From contig NC_009706.1 of NCBI RefSeq assembly GCF_000016505.1, positions 3,162,001 through 3,226,000 of the forward strand: a stretch of 64,000 nt of DNA. The letters are read 5' to 3'. This document shows positions 55,459 to 64,000 of the stretch, piece by piece (the stretch's first letter is position 1; the number at the start of each line of letters is the position of its first letter). Source of the DNA: Clostridium kluyveri DSM 555. GTDB taxonomy: Bacteria > Bacillota > Clostridia > Clostridiales > Clostridiaceae. Below the pieces are notes generated by a model. That model was given only the letters and a program-made list of their open reading frames with translations, searched no databases and had not been told where the DNA came from. The translations under genes and the position numbers were made by a program.

Positions 55459-56214
55459 TTACTCACTTAAAATTTCTCTCATGGTTTTAAGTACTTTTTT
55501 TTCAATTCTAGAAACCTGTACTTGATTTATTCCTAACATCTTTGCCACCTGAACTTGAGTTTTATCCTTAAAATATCTAAGCATTATAATCTGCCTGGAT
55601 TTTACATCTAAATTTCTCAAAGCTTCTTTTAATGCAATTCTATCTATGACTTCCACATCTTCCTTAGGGTTTTCACTTATTTTATCTATTAGAAGAACAG
55701 GAGAACCATCATCTTGATGTATAGTATCATATAAGTATTGCAAACTATTAGTAGATTCTGTGGCAAAAAGTAATTCTTCTGTTTTTACTCCTGAATATTC
55801 TGCCAGTTCTTCTATGGTAGGTTCTCTGTTCAGTTTTTTTGTAAGTGCCTCTCTGTCATAATGAAGTTTTTTAGCTGTATTTTTTATACTTCTGCTTACT
55901 TTTATCATTCCGTCATCTCGAAGGAATCTCTTTATTTCTCCTAGTATCATGGGTACAGCATATGTAGAAAATTTCACATTATAAGTTTCATCAAAATTAT
56001 TTACTGCTTTCATAAGCCCCATACAACCTATTTGAAATATATCCTCATATTCATATCCTCTGTTTAAAAATTTTTTACTTATGGCTGAAACCAGGGGTAG
56101 ATTAAGTTCTACTAGCTTGTTTAATGCTTCTTTATCCCCCTCTCTTGCACATTTAATTAATTTTAGATTATCATCGTAGCTATATTTAATTTTTTTTACT
56201 GTTTCTTCACCCAT
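55459..56214 (-). CDS. sigF: RNA polymerase sigma factor F
   Basis: The product, about 251 residues, has sigma-70 region 2 (GYEYEDIFQIGCMGLMKAVN, FSTYAVPMILGEIKRFLRDD), region 3 and a region 4 helix-turn-helix (TQVQVAKMLGINQVQVSRIE). It is the third gene of the spoIIA operon and fits sigma-F, the first forespore-specific factor. The start at ATG 56214 leaves AGGTG at 10 bp spacing; the in-frame ATG at 56223 touches the spoIIAB stop and overlaps that site, but is possible by coupling. Confidence 0.95.
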   Translation of the reverse strand: MGEETVKKIKYSYDDNLKLIKCAREGDKEALNKLVELNLPLVSAISKKFLNRGYEYEDIFQIGCMGLMKAVNNFDETYNVKFSTYAVPMILGEIKRFLRDDGMIKVSRSIKNTAKKLHYDREALTKKLNREPTIEELAEYSGVKTEELLFATESTNSLQYLYDTIHQDDGSPVLLIDKISENPKEDVEVIDRIALKEALRNLDVKSRQIIMLRYFKDKTQVQVAKMLGINQVQVSRIEKKVLKTMREILSE

Positions 56215-56223
56215 ATCATTCAC

Positions 56224-56652
56224 CTAACTTAATGAATTAAAAACTTTTTTCATAATCAATCTTGTCCCTTTGTTTTTTTCAGATTCCACTTGAAGAGAAT
56301 CCATAAATGTCTCCATTACAGTAAATCCCATTCCTGATCTTTCCAACTCTGGCTTAGAGGTATAAAGAGGCTGCATGGCCATATCTATGTTTTCTATGCC
56401 TATGCCATTATCCTCTACTATTAAAATTAGTTCCCTTCCTTTAATACTAGCTTCAATTTTAACTATACCTTCTTTGTTTTCATAACCATGAATAATAGAG
56501 TTTGTCACTGCTTCTGAAACTGCAGTTTTTACATCTGTTAATTCATCTAGTGTAGGATCTAACTGGGATACAAAGGCCGCTACTGATACTCTAGCAAAGC
56601 TTTCATTTTGTGATTTACTAATAAACTCTATTTTCATACTGTTATCATACAT
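56224..56652 (-). CDS. spoIIAB: Anti-sigma F factor SpoIIAB
   Basis: The 142-residue GHKL-type kinase has the N-box [31 protein letters not shown] and [13 protein letters not shown]. It binds sigma-F and phosphorylates SpoIIAA. GGGGGAT lies 5 bp before ATG 56652. It is separated from spoIIAA by 14 bp and abuts sigF, as expected for the operon. Confidence 0.97.
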   Translation of the reverse strand: MYDNSMKIEFISKSQNESFARVSVAAFVSQLDPTLDELTDVKTAVSEAVTNSIIHGYENKEGIVKIEASIKGRELILIVEDNGIGIENIDMAMQPLYTSKPELERSGMGFTVMETFMDSLQVESEKNKGTRLIMKKVFNSLS

Positions 56653-56666
56653 AATTTATCCCCCCA

Positions 56667-57002
56667 TTAAATATTCTGAATTGCTTCCTCAATATTGTCA
56701 TAAAGTCCTATAATCTTAAACATCCCCGATAGTTCAAACACTCTTCTCACTGAGGGTGATACACCTACAATACATACCTTTCCTTTCTTAGCATTCAGCT
56801 TTTTATATCTTCCAATTACCACCCCTATTCCTGAGCTATCCATAAAGCTTACCTGTGAAAAATCCAATATCAACTTATTTATGCCTTCCACATCCAATTG
56901 ATTATCAATTTTATTTCTAACTTCTTCTGTACTATGATGATCTAGCTCTCCTTCCATAATGGCTATAAGATTATCTTCCTTCACATAAAATTGTAAATTC
57001 AT
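56667..57002 (-). CDS. spoIIAA: Anti-anti-sigma factor SpoIIAA
   Basis: The 111-residue STAS-domain protein has the phosphorylated serine in FMDSSGIGVVIGRYK (Ser56 or Ser57) and the starting strand LIAIMEGELDHHSTEEV. Unphosphorylated SpoIIAA frees sigma-F from SpoIIAB in the forespore. It is first in the spoIIA operon. The ribosome site before ATG 57002 is poor (only GTAGAG-like), which is odd for the lead gene. Upstream lies a palindrome-rich region. Confidence 0.96.
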   Translation of the reverse strand: MNLQFYVKEDNLIAIMEGELDHHSTEEVRNKIDNQLDVEGINKLILDFSQVSFMDSSGIGVVIGRYKKLNAKKGKVCIVGVSPSVRRVFELSGMFKIIGLYDNIEEAIQNI

Positions 57003-57092
57003 ATACTACACAAAACTCTACTAAAACTACTATAAAAATAATCTGCCCCGACATAGTTTTAGCGTTAAAATATACTTTTAACTTTAATTTAC

Positions 57093-57165
57093 CATATAAC
57101 ATATGAGCTCATGTTATATGACTAAAGTTTAATATTAAACTTTAGCATATGCAAAAATATTGCAT
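57093..57165. repeat. Three consecutive palindromes upstream of spoIIA
   Basis: CATATAACAT pairs with ATGTTATATG (57093-57120, 8-nt loop). CTAAAGTTTAAT meets its exact complement (57122-57145, a 24-bp palindrome with no loop). TATGCAA pairs with TTGCATA (57148-57165). They stand shoulder to shoulder, 90-160 bp before the spoIIAA start. Confidence 0.7.
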
Positions 57166-57203
57166 AGTCCGAGTCAGACCTTCTTACCCCCCCTCTTATA
57201 ATA

Positions 57204-57269
57204 TCAATTCACAGTTCACAATTCACGGTTCACAATTAACAGTTTGCAATTAACAGTTCACAATTGCAG
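57204..57269. repeat. Degenerate TCACAATT dispersed repeat array
   Basis: Seven or so imperfect 9-10-nt units run in tandem (TTCACAGTTCACAATTCAC, GGTTCACAATTAACAG, TTTGCAATTAACAGTTCAC). This is the longest copy in the window; related arrays are at 8147, 48311 and 58541. There are no unique spacers, so it is not CRISPR. Confidence 0.75.
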
Positions 57270-57507
57270 TGTTTATTCCCCACTTTAAAGAAGATGGGGC
57301 GTTAGCTAATTACAGCTTCCAAATGAAAAATTTTATATTTATTAAAATAAAATATGTGTTTTTAATATATTCTACACAGAAAACAGTTTCCCTCTATTTT
57401 TTTGTATTTTTATCGATATTTTATTCATATTATTGACAGTTAGTATATTTCTAAACATATGTTGAAAATTTTTAATAAATTTCAAGTATTTAAACCAAAT
57501 AAAAATA

Positions 57508-57563
57508 ATGAAAAGGTTATTGACGTGGTTTATCAATGTAAACCAAGTCAATAACCTTTTCAT
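57508..57563 (-). terminator. Long terminator hairpin after speE
   Basis: ATGAAAAGGTTATTGAC pairs exactly over 17 bp with its complement, with an inner TGGTTT/AAACCA stem after one mismatch and an 8-nt loop. A T-rich run follows on the minus strand. It starts 33 bp past the speE stop. Confidence 0.85.
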
Positions 57564-57595
57564 ATATTTAAAACTAAATTATGGATTGTCAAGAA

Positions 57596-58423
57596 CTATC
57601 TAGTTAAATCTTCCACAAACTTTGGGAGTACAAAACATGCCTTATGTAATTCTTTAGTATAATACTTTGTATTTATATTCAAGGTAGAAGATAAATCCAC
57701 TTCTTTAGGATCATACTTTTTAGAGCCTATGGTAAAACTCCAGAATCCACTCGGGTATGTAGGTATGCCTGCCATAAACAATCTGGTAATAGGAAAAATT
57801 TCCTTAGCATCCTTGTATACCTGTTTTACCACTTCTGGCAAATAAAAAGGTGTTTCAGTCTGAGCTATGAATATTCCATCTTCTGTTAAACAGTTATATA
57901 TTTCCTTATAAAAGCTTCCTCCAAACAATCCCTCTGCAGCACCAAAAGGATCTGTAGAATCCACTATTATAACATCAAATTCATTTCTATGCTGGTGGAC
58001 ATATTTTATTCCGTCGCCAATAAAAACTTCACATTTTGGATTATCAAGCTCACAGCTTATTTCTGGAAGATATTTTTTACACTCATAAACAACCTGTTCA
58101 TCAATTTCACAAAGTACAACTTTTTCTACAGTTTCATGTTTCAATACTTCTCTTACAGTCCCTCCATCTCCTCCACCAACTATAAGTACTTTTTGGGGAT
58201 TAGGATGGGTAAATAAAGGTATATGAGTTATCATTTCATGGTATACATACTCATCTTTAACTGTAGTCTGTACTATACCATCTAAAACCAACATTCTTCC
58301 TAATGCATAGGTATCTACTATAGCCAACTCCTGATACTTGGTTTTCTTTGTAACTAAAGTCTCTTTTATCTTATAGGTCATAGCAGCATCTTCAATTTGA
58401 CCTTCTCTTAACCATAAATCCAT
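57596..58423 (-). CDS. speE: Spermidine synthase
   Basis: The 275-residue aminopropyltransferase has [20 protein letters not shown], the SAM-fold motif [23 protein letters not shown] and the catalytic Asp in [10 protein letters not shown]. It transfers an aminopropyl group from decarboxylated SAM to putrescine. Neither speD nor speA/speB is in the window, so it is a lone gene here. The ATG at 58423 has AGGAG upstream. Confidence 0.96.
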   Translation of the reverse strand: MDLWLREGQIEDAAMTYKIKETLVTKKTKYQELAIVDTYALGRMLVLDGIVQTTVKDEYVYHEMITHIPLFTHPNPQKVLIVGGGDGGTVREVLKHETVEKVVLCEIDEQVVYECKKYLPEISCELDNPKCEVFIGDGIKYVHQHRNEFDVIIVDSTDPFGAAEGLFGGSFYKEIYNCLTEDGIFIAQTETPFYLPEVVKQVYKDAKEIFPITRLFMAGIPTYPSGFWSFTIGSKKYDPKEVDLSSTLNINTKYYTKELHKACFVLPKFVEDLTR

Positions 58424-58540
58424 CGATGAAACTCCTTTCCCGCCCTTTGATTTTAAGATTTGAAAACTTAAACTTCTTTTGAAACTAACAAAATCTTATT
58501 TATCGCAGCTACTATTATAGCAATAATATTATAATTATAC

Positions 58541-58562
58541 AATGTACGATTCACAGCTCAAG
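58541..58562. repeat. Short degenerate dispersed-repeat copy
   Basis: AATGTACGATTCACAGCTCA, between speE and the methyltransferase gene, is a weak match to the CACAGTTCACAATT units elsewhere in the window. Confidence 0.4.
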
Positions 58563-58574
58563 TAATTCTTAGAT

Positions 58575-60338
58575 TCATATATTTATACTATTTTCTATAA
58601 ATTTAATTTCTTTATGTGTTAACTGAAAATAATCATAAAGTTGTTCCTGAAAATTATAGGACTTTGAAGAAATTATAGGAGGAATATACAATTTCATTAA
58701 ATTGCTGGGATAGTATTCATATAAATTACATCCTAACTTTTTTCCAAAAGTCTTAAAATAAAACTCATAGATAGAACTATTTAATACATTTAAAAGAGTA
58801 TTATAATCCACTAAATCATTTCTTTTTATTACCAAAGAATATATATCTGCACTAAAATAACTTCCCTTGTCTAAGGCAAATCTATTATTTTGAGATTTAT
58901 AAGGGAATATAATTTTTTTATCCTCAAATATTTCGGCTTTTCTTCCCCATTGAAGCTCATACCACTTTCTTGTTCCCCTTTTACATTCTCTTCGTTTAAT
59001 GAGTTTTTCTTTATATTGACCTATATATTCTATGGAATTTGGATATTGACTTTCATATTCTATAAAATTAGAATAAATTATAAATTTTTTATCCCCATCT
59101 ATGCTGTTTTTATGTATATAACTGCTCTTTATCCAGGGCTTTATTATATTCAATTCAATTTTATTCTTTAATATAGTATCTCTATCCGCTATAAAAGCCC
59201 TGTCACAGCCTGTTATTATTCCCTGATAACTTTCACATATATCCTTTAAGGTAAAATTGCATTTTTGCCTTATCTTATTGATTATATTTTTTTCAAATTC
59301 ACTGATAAAAACCCATCCATTATCATCTATAGAACTTTGAGGTATAAAAAATTTTTTATACCTTATTTTATCTTTATTTAAAAATAAAGAATCATAGAAT
59401 TTATTTCTACCTTTTTTTTCACTTTTGTCAGGTTTTATAATTTCTATTTTATTATTAAGACCTTTTTTATTTCTGAAAAATATTATTATAGGATCTACTC
59501 CCACTCCTTTAAAAGGTCTTATCCCATAAAAATCTACAATTTTATATATGGTTGTATTAGTACTTAAGAATTCTCTCAGCTGCTTTCCACTACAAGCTTC
59601 ACAAAAATATCTGGGAGTAATAAAAGCAGCTTTTCCTGCTTTTTCTAAAGATTTTAGTGATTTTTCAAAAAAACAGTAATAAACATCTGACTTATCTTTA
59701 TATATATTTTTATAAACTCGTTTCAAAGTTTCAGAATACTTCTTCTCTATAGATTTATGTCCTATATAGGGTGGGTTTCCTATAAATATATCAAACTTTT
59801 TTTCTATGGCGTCTATTAAGAAATCCTTTAAAACAAAATTTTCTTTTTGAAATTCTCCACTTATTGAGAATAGATCTATATTTAAAATCTTAAGTGCAAT
59901 TTCATCTATGTCAAATCCAAATAAATTATTACATACTATGTGGGAATTTATATTTTCAAGTTTTAAATTTATGTTATTCACATTATTTATTACCTCTATA
60001 TTTTTAATAAATATATGCCTAAGATAAAAAAAGCACACAGAAAGTATGTTGCCACAGCCACAAGCTGGGTCTACAATTTTTACAAATGGATTATAGATTA
60101 CATCCTTTTCCTCAATTAAATTTTTAATCATAAAATAGGAAAGTTCTCTCTGAGTATATACTATTCCAGCTCTTTTATTTATGCTTACCAGTTCATAATA
60201 TTTTTGAGAAAAATATTCCTTCTCAGATATGTTAAACTGCTGTTTAAAATTTTTTATTATCTCTAGTTTTTCTTCTTTGGGAATTGGTGTCTCCATAAAA
60301 TTATAAATTTTTTTAATACTTTCAATAAAATCATTCAC
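58575..60338 (-). CDS. Orphan N6-adenine DNA methyltransferase (Eco57I/TaqI-like)
   Basis: The product, about 587 residues, has SAM motif I VDPACGCGNILSVCFFYL, a GFDIDEIAL motif and the catalytic NPPYIGHKS (motif IV, N6-adenine type). A large C-terminal target-recognition half follows, with an IVDFYGIRPFKGVGVDPII stretch and a TaqI-C-like region (YQGIITGCDRAFIADRD, and GRKAEIFEDKKIIFPYKSQN). No nuclease motif (PD-D/ExK) or adjacent restriction gene is seen, so it looks like an orphan methylase. Size and plan resemble CamA of Clostridioides difficile, which affects sporulation; that relation is inference. A GTG start at 60338 is preferred, with GGAG 8 bp upstream; an in-frame start at 60374 is possible. 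Confidence 0.85.
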   Translation of the reverse strand: MNDFIESIKKIYNFMETPIPKEEKLEIIKNFKQQFNISEKEYFSQKYYELVSINKRAGIVYTQRELSYFMIKNLIEEKDVIYNPFVKIVDPACGCGNILSVCFFYLRHIFIKNIEVINNVNNINLKLENINSHIVCNNLFGFDIDEIALKILNIDLFSISGEFQKENFVLKDFLIDAIEKKFDIFIGNPPYIGHKSIEKKYSETLKRVYKNIYKDKSDVYYCFFEKSLKSLEKAGKAAFITPRYFCEACSGKQLREFLSTNTTIYKIVDFYGIRPFKGVGVDPIIIFFRNKKGLNNKIEIIKPDKSEKKGRNKFYDSLFLNKDKIRYKKFFIPQSSIDDNGWVFISEFEKNIINKIRQKCNFTLKDICESYQGIITGCDRAFIADRDTILKNKIELNIIKPWIKSSYIHKNSIDGDKKFIIYSNFIEYESQYPNSIEYIGQYKEKLIKRRECKRGTRKWYELQWGRKAEIFEDKKIIFPYKSQNNRFALDKGSYFSADIYSLVIKRNDLVDYNTLLNVLNSSIYEFYFKTFGKKLGCNLYEYYPSNLMKLYIPPIISSKSYNFQEQLYDYFQLTHKEIKFIENSINI

Positions 60339-60483
60339 ACTTTTATCTCCATTTTTATGTAAATTACAATTCACTTGTCACTACTTTGATATGCCTAATA
60401 ATTGAAATTATTCCTGTAAATTTTAAGTATAAGATATCTGATTAAGTATACCATAAAATATATATTGTAAGGTAGGTGATAAA

Positions 60484-61365
60484 ATGAAAAAGAAATTTAC
60501 ATCAGTAATTTTATTATGTATAATTTTTTTATGTTTTTTTAACACAAAAAATTATTACAAACACAGGGCTATTTCTAAAATTAATGATACCTTAACTGTT
60601 AATAAAAATTTAAGTACCAGTGAATCCCGTACTGATTCCCAAAGCTTAAAAAATTTGGACATATCTAAATTAGACAGAAGTGAAAAAAACTGGTTTTTTA
60701 AACCTAACAACAGGGGTACTCCTTCTGAAGAACCTGAGGAAATTCTACAACTCTTAAATAAATATTCTTCATATTACCTGGGGGATACTTCCAAGAAAGT
60801 AATCTATTTAACTTTTGATGAAGGATATGAAAATGGATATACCCCCAAAATACTAGATATACTAAAGTCAAACAATGTTAGTGCCGCTTTCTTCGTTACT
60901 ACTCCTTATATGAAAGACCATCCTGAACTTGTGAAAAGGATGGTAGAAGAAGGCCACTTGGTATGCAATCATTCTACACATCATCCTTCTATGGCAGAAG
61001 CTGCAAAAGATCCTGTAAAATTTCAAGAAGAATTCACTGTGACAGAGGATACCTATGAAAAGATTACAGGCAAACAAATGCCTAAATTTTTTAGACCCCC
61101 TATGGGAAAATACAGTGAGTTGTCCTTGTTCTATACTCAAAAATTAGGCTACAAGACAATATTTTGGAGCTTTGCCTATAATGATTGGAATATCAAAAAA
61201 CAGCCTTCTCCTGTGGAATGTAAAAAAATGATAAGCCGTAGAACTCACAATGGAGCTATTATTTTACTTCATGCAGTATCAAAAACAAATTCAGAAATAC
61301 TGGATTCTGTGATAAAAGACTGGAAGGATAAAGGATATATATTGGAAAACTTGAATAAAATTTAG
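60484..61365 (+). CDS. pdaA: PdaA-like polysaccharide deacetylase
   Basis: The 293-residue product has an N-terminal signal or anchor (SVILLCIIFLCFFNTKN) and a NodB deacetylase domain: YLTFDEGYENGYTPKILDIL (metal Asp with Glu where NodB has Asp), HSTHHPSM and FFRPPMGKYS, ending in the ILLHAVSKTN motif. The TFDEGYENG form and the preceding WFFKPNNRGTPSEEP block are typical of PdaA (TIGR02884), which deacetylates muramic acid on the way to the spore cortex delta-lactam. AGGTAGGTGAT lies before ATG 60484. It is divergent from the methyltransferase. Confidence 0.92.
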   Translation: MKKKFTSVILLCIIFLCFFNTKNYYKHRAISKINDTLTVNKNLSTSESRTDSQSLKNLDISKLDRSEKNWFFKPNNRGTPSEEPEEILQLLNKYSSYYLGDTSKKVIYLTFDEGYENGYTPKILDILKSNNVSAAFFVTTPYMKDHPELVKRMVEEGHLVCNHSTHHPSMAEAAKDPVKFQEEFTVTEDTYEKITGKQMPKFFRPPMGKYSELSLFYTQKLGYKTIFWSFAYNDWNIKKQPSPVECKKMISRRTHNGAIILLHAVSKTNSEILDSVIKDWKDKGYILENLNKI

Positions 61366-61383
61366 TTAAAACCTTGATCACAT

Positions 61384-61442
61384 AAGAGTTATAGATGATT
61401 TTCCCACATGTATTAATCAAGAAAAATTATCCATAACTCTTT
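61384..61442. terminator. Bidirectional terminator between pdaA and wecG-like gene
   Basis: AAGAGTTAT pairs with ATAACTCTT at the base, and after single mismatches GAT/ATC and ATTTT/AAAAT extend the stem. It lies between converging genes. Confidence 0.75.
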
Positions 61443-61449
61443 ATCATAG

Positions 61450-62172
61450 CTACTGACTAAATCTTTTATTACAGACTATTACCTTTAATAAAAATTTAGG
61501 TATTGAAGAAAGTCTTCTTATTCTCCAAGGCTCTTTAAAAACTCTATACAGCCATTCAAGTCCTGATTTTATCATCCAGGCTGGCGCCCTTTTGGTCTTT
61601 CCTGAAAAAACATCAAAACTCCCTCCTACTCCCATATATACCCTACAAGGAAGCCTATCCATATTCTCAGCTATAAAAATATCCTGTCTTGGCGCACCCA
61701 TGGCCACAAACAGTATGTGGGCTCCACTCTCTTTTATATTCTGAATAATATCTTCACATTCATCCAAATCAAAATATCCATTATGACTCCCAGCTATATT
61801 TAAATTAGGATATTTAATTTTCAAATTTTTGATACAGTTTTCTAATATATTTTGCCTGGCTCCCAAAAGATATATGGGATTCCCCTCTTCACTACATTTT
61901 TCTATTAAAGCTTCCATTACTTCTATACCTGCTATTTTTTCCTTTACAGAGGGCCTCACTATTTTAGAAGCTAATACAGTACCTAATCCATCTGGAATTA
62001 TTACAGTGCTTTTTGAAGTAAAGCTTCTTAAAAGTCTACTGTCATTCAGTCCATTATAAAGTATTTCAGGGTTGCCAGACACTATATTAACTTTGGAAAA
62101 TTTCTCTATGTAATTTAAAAACTCCAATTTACTCCTGTTAAACACATCGAATTTTAATATCCTGGTAAACAT
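61450..62172 (-). CDS. WecG/TagA/CpsF-family glycosyltransferase
   Basis: The product, about 240 residues (GT26 family), has NIVSGNPEILYNGLND, VIIPDGLGTVLASKI, then PIYLLGARQNILENCI, LFVAMGAPRQDIF and GVGGSFDVFSGKTKRAPAWM. TagA and WecG add N-acetylmannosamine or its uronate to a lipid-linked GlcNAc during wall teichoic acid or polysaccharide synthesis. The start is ATG 62172, since AAGGAG lies 9 bp upstream; the in-frame GTG at 62190 would overlap the previous gene. It is adjacent to the sugar-phosphate transferase that would make the lipid-linked first sugar. Confidence 0.93.
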   Translation of the reverse strand: MFTRILKFDVFNRSKLEFLNYIEKFSKVNIVSGNPEILYNGLNDSRLLRSFTSKSTVIIPDGLGTVLASKIVRPSVKEKIAGIEVMEALIEKCSEEGNPIYLLGARQNILENCIKNLKIKYPNLNIAGSHNGYFDLDECEDIIQNIKESGAHILFVAMGAPRQDIFIAENMDRLPCRVYMGVGGSFDVFSGKTKRAPAWMIKSGLEWLYRVFKEPWRIRRLSSIPKFLLKVIVCNKRFSQ

Positions 62173-62173
62173 A

Positions 62174-62827
62174 CTAAAATGCTCCTTCACTTTTAAATAC
62201 AGAGAAAATTGTTTTAAATAAAATTTTTATATCTGTCCATAATGAAAAATTTTTTATATATGTCAAATCATAATAAACAGTTTTGCCAAGCTCTATTTCC
62301 CCTCTTCCGCTTACTTGGGCCAGCCCGGTTATTCCAGGGGTAACTAGAAGTCTTTGTCTGTACGCCTCTGGATAAAATTTAACTACATCTGGTATTTCAG
62401 GCCTAGGTCCCACTAAACTCATATTTCCAAAGAGCACATTAAACAACTGGGGAATTTCATCCAAACTTGTTTTCCTTAAAAAAGCGCCAGATTTTGTAAT
62501 TCTGCTGTCATTTCTACTTTGAAATACGAAATTTTCTAAATTTTCAGGTTTTATATCCAAAGTGATCTTCTTATCCGCATCCACTACCATAGTTCTAAAT
62601 TTATATATTATGAATTTTTTTCCATCTTTGCCCACTCGAGTTTGTTTAAATATGGCAGGCCCTTTTGAATCTAATTTCACCCATACAGCCAATACTATAA
62701 ACACTATACTCAGCACAATTATTCCTAAAAGTGAAATTATAAAATCAAATATTCTCTTTAAAAAAAATTGTATCTTTTTACACTTTATATCCTTATCCAA
62801 ATCTATTTTTATATCTTCTGCCTGCAT
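62174..62827 (-). CDS. Undecaprenyl-phosphate sugar-phosphate transferase
   Basis: The 217-residue bacterial sugar transferase (PF02397) has one N-terminal membrane helix (FIISLLGIIVLSIVFIVLAV), the GPAIFKQTRVGKDGKKFIIY and YKFRTMVVDADK motifs, the DEIPQLFNVLFGNMSLVGPR block and PGITGLAQVSGRGE. It moves a sugar phosphate from a UDP-sugar to undecaprenyl phosphate, starting polysaccharide or glycan assembly on the inner membrane face. Its end is 1 bp from the start of the downstream glycosyltransferase gene, so the two are likely coupled. Confidence 0.95.
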   Translation of the reverse strand: MQAEDIKIDLDKDIKCKKIQFFLKRIFDFIISLLGIIVLSIVFIVLAVWVKLDSKGPAIFKQTRVGKDGKKFIIYKFRTMVVDADKKITLDIKPENLENFVFQSRNDSRITKSGAFLRKTSLDEIPQLFNVLFGNMSLVGPRPEIPDVVKFYPEAYRQRLLVTPGITGLAQVSGRGEIELGKTVYYDLTYIKNFSLWTDIKILFKTIFSVFKSEGAF

Positions 62828-62898
62828 AATTTTATGTTCTGTAAAAAATACATCTTACAGAAATCATATATTCACCTACTTTCACTCTATAGAATATT

Positions 62899-63903
62899 CT
62901 ATAATACCTTTTTCAACCTATTCAAGACCACAGCACCAAAAAATGTAACTATAAAAGCACTTAAAAAAAAGTGCAGATTTCCCATATTCCCATATTTTAC
63001 TGTATAGTACTGTCCATATAAATACAGTATACCTGATTGGGATAAATAAATATCATAAGAAGTATTAGATATATACTTTATTATATCCATAAAAAATCCT
63101 TTTTTCCACCTTAAACTAAATATAAACAATATAAATAATGTAGAATATACAAGCACTGCCGGACGTTGAAATGTAGTAATGCAGTCTATGTCTTTATTAT
63201 ATTGATTACCAGGTATAAAATTATAAAGTACTATAAATATTGATAATAAAAACATAATTAAAATTACAGGTCTATATTTATTTAACTTTTCAGAAATACT
63301 TTCAATATTTTTCCCCATGTAGCCTCCCAGAGAAAAATAAAAAAGCCAGTAACATAAATTTTTCTTATTCCAGAACCACTGTTCTGATGCTTGGGCTTTA
63401 AAATAATAAAAATATATTAAGAAAAAAGAGGTAACAAGGAGACTCAAAAAAAGCCACCATCTTTTCCCCATAAATTTATATATAAAGGGAAATATAATAT
63501 AAAATTCTATAATTAAAGGTACAAAATAAAAATGATAAAATACATTTCCGTATACCATATCACTTAAATCACTATATATATTAAAATTTTTAGTTATGAT
63601 TAATACATATAGAATACACCACAATACATACTGGGGTACAATTTTCAAAAATCTTTTAACTATGAATTCCGAATAGCTGGAATCCTTTTTATAATTTATA
63701 GTCAATCCCATTCCTGAAACAACTATAAAGGCAGGAACAGAAAATCTTGAGAGCTGATTTAAAAAAAATGTTATATCATAAGTAGTAGAATAGGGCCTGC
63801 ATCTGTAAAGCACAGTAGCAGAAACATGTAATACTATTACTGCCACTATAGAAGCTGCCCTGATTACATCCATTTCCAAAACACGTTTTTTGATAATCCC
63901 CAC
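62899..63903 (-). CDS. Acyltransferase family 3 membrane protein
   Basis: The 334-residue product has about ten membrane helices and the acyltransferase 3 (PF01757) start EMDVIRAASIVAVIVLHVSA, in which Arg and His are conserved, then FSVPAFIVVSGMGLTINYKK. The family O-acetylates or otherwise acylates surface polysaccharides and peptidoglycan. It lies 71 bp upstream of the sugar-phosphate transferase on the same strand, so it may modify the same polymer. The start is uncertain: GTG 63903 has GAAGG only 2 bp away. Confidence 0.88.
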   Translation of the reverse strand: MGIIKKRVLEMDVIRAASIVAVIVLHVSATVLYRCRPYSTTYDITFFLNQLSRFSVPAFIVVSGMGLTINYKKDSSYSEFIVKRFLKIVPQYVLWCILYVLIITKNFNIYSDLSDMVYGNVFYHFYFVPLIIEFYIIFPFIYKFMGKRWWLFLSLLVTSFFLIYFYYFKAQASEQWFWNKKNLCYWLFYFSLGGYMGKNIESISEKLNKYRPVILIMFLLSIFIVLYNFIPGNQYNKDIDCITTFQRPAVLVYSTLFILFIFSLRWKKGFFMDIIKYISNTSYDIYLSQSGILYLYGQYYTVKYGNMGNLHFFLSAFIVTFFGAVVLNRLKKVL

Positions 63904-64000
63904 CGCCTTCTTTACATAATAATTATTTTGAAATTTTCATCTTAAGTTCATCAACTAAATATGTAAATCCTTCAACCTTGAAAAAATATAAACATATAAA

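Larger units (their letters stand above)
57003..57595. other. Gene-free region between spoIIAA and speE
   Basis: These 593 bp hold no credible gene. In order they contain the spoIIA upstream region, three adjacent palindromes (57093-57165), a short C-run (57187-57193), a dispersed-repeat array (57204-57269), a small CCCCA/TGGGG hairpin (57278-57299) and the speE terminator (57508-57563). A sigma-H promoter and Spo0A box are expected for spoIIA; TGTCGGG at 57048-57054 (minus strand) is only a weak Spo0A-box match. Confidence 0.6.

Noticed and set aside
57204-57269. Possible CRISPR array
   Set aside because: Units are about 9-10 nt, imperfect and contiguous, with no unique spacers and no cas genes in the window.
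57372-57563. 63-residue minus-strand ORF
   Set aside because: Its 5' end is the speE terminator hairpin, it has no ribosome site, and its composition is that of AT-rich intergenic DNA.

Overview
This AT-rich window reads as chromosomal DNA of an anaerobic, endospore-forming Clostridium (cluster I type, perhaps near C. kluyveri or C. ljungdahlii; the species is an inference). The reasons are CWB2-type S-layer proteins, the SCIFF peptide and its radical-SAM maturase, a spoIIA operon, cwlJ/gerQ, bofC and pdaA, an agr-like peptide signalling locus, and a Firmicutes gene order around secDF, tgt, queA and ruvBA. Most genes lie on the minus strand. I saw no rRNA, tRNA or CRISPR array.

Layout. 1-7.5 kb: a cell-surface locus with two large S-layer-like proteins (one cut by the window edge), a small stand-alone copy of the N-terminal module of one of them, and a protein made only of CWB2 anchor repeats. 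7.7-8.6 kb: a cwlJ-gerQ-like spore germination pair. 8.7-15.5 kb: ttcA, then an unusual agr-type locus: three tandem paralogous five-helix membrane proteins, agrB, a 44-residue agrD, and two related orphan histidine kinases that flank the block; no AgrC or AgrA is present. 15.5-24.6 kb: a chemoreceptor, gabT with a PucR-type regulator, a kinase-like protein, a MEDS-domain protein, a hemolysin III family protein, a DUF6483-like protein and an EamA transporter.

24.6-38.5 kb: a probable 6S RNA, then the housekeeping run aspS, hisS, hemZ, an MBL hydrolase, dtd, relA, apt, a recJ-like fragment and secFD. A decayed IS607-type element (tnpA remnant, intact-looking tnpB, probable omega-RNA end) sits between apt and the recJ-like gene, which is truncated and has lost several catalytic residues. 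38.6-50.8 kb: SCIFF maturase and precursor, a TIGR04086 membrane protein, yajC-tgt-queA-ruvB-ruvA, a bofC-like gene, a secreted ComEC-like MBL protein, yebC, yigZ, a MocR regulator and a nucleotidyltransferase. 51-64 kb: hflX, a class A PBP, spoIIAA-AB-sigF, a palindrome-rich intergenic region, speE, an orphan adenine DNA methyltransferase, pdaA, and the start of a surface-polysaccharide group (WecG/TagA glycosyltransferase, sugar-phosphate transferase, acyltransferase).

The main candidate for an undescribed system is the agr-like block at 9.7-15.5 kb: a signal peptide and its processing protease are present, but the usual receptor kinase is replaced by three kinase-less membrane proteins resembling the first half of an AgrC sensor, plus orphan kinases that could feed another regulator such as Spo0A (inference). 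Function calls come from reading motifs and family resemblance by eye; no database search was run.
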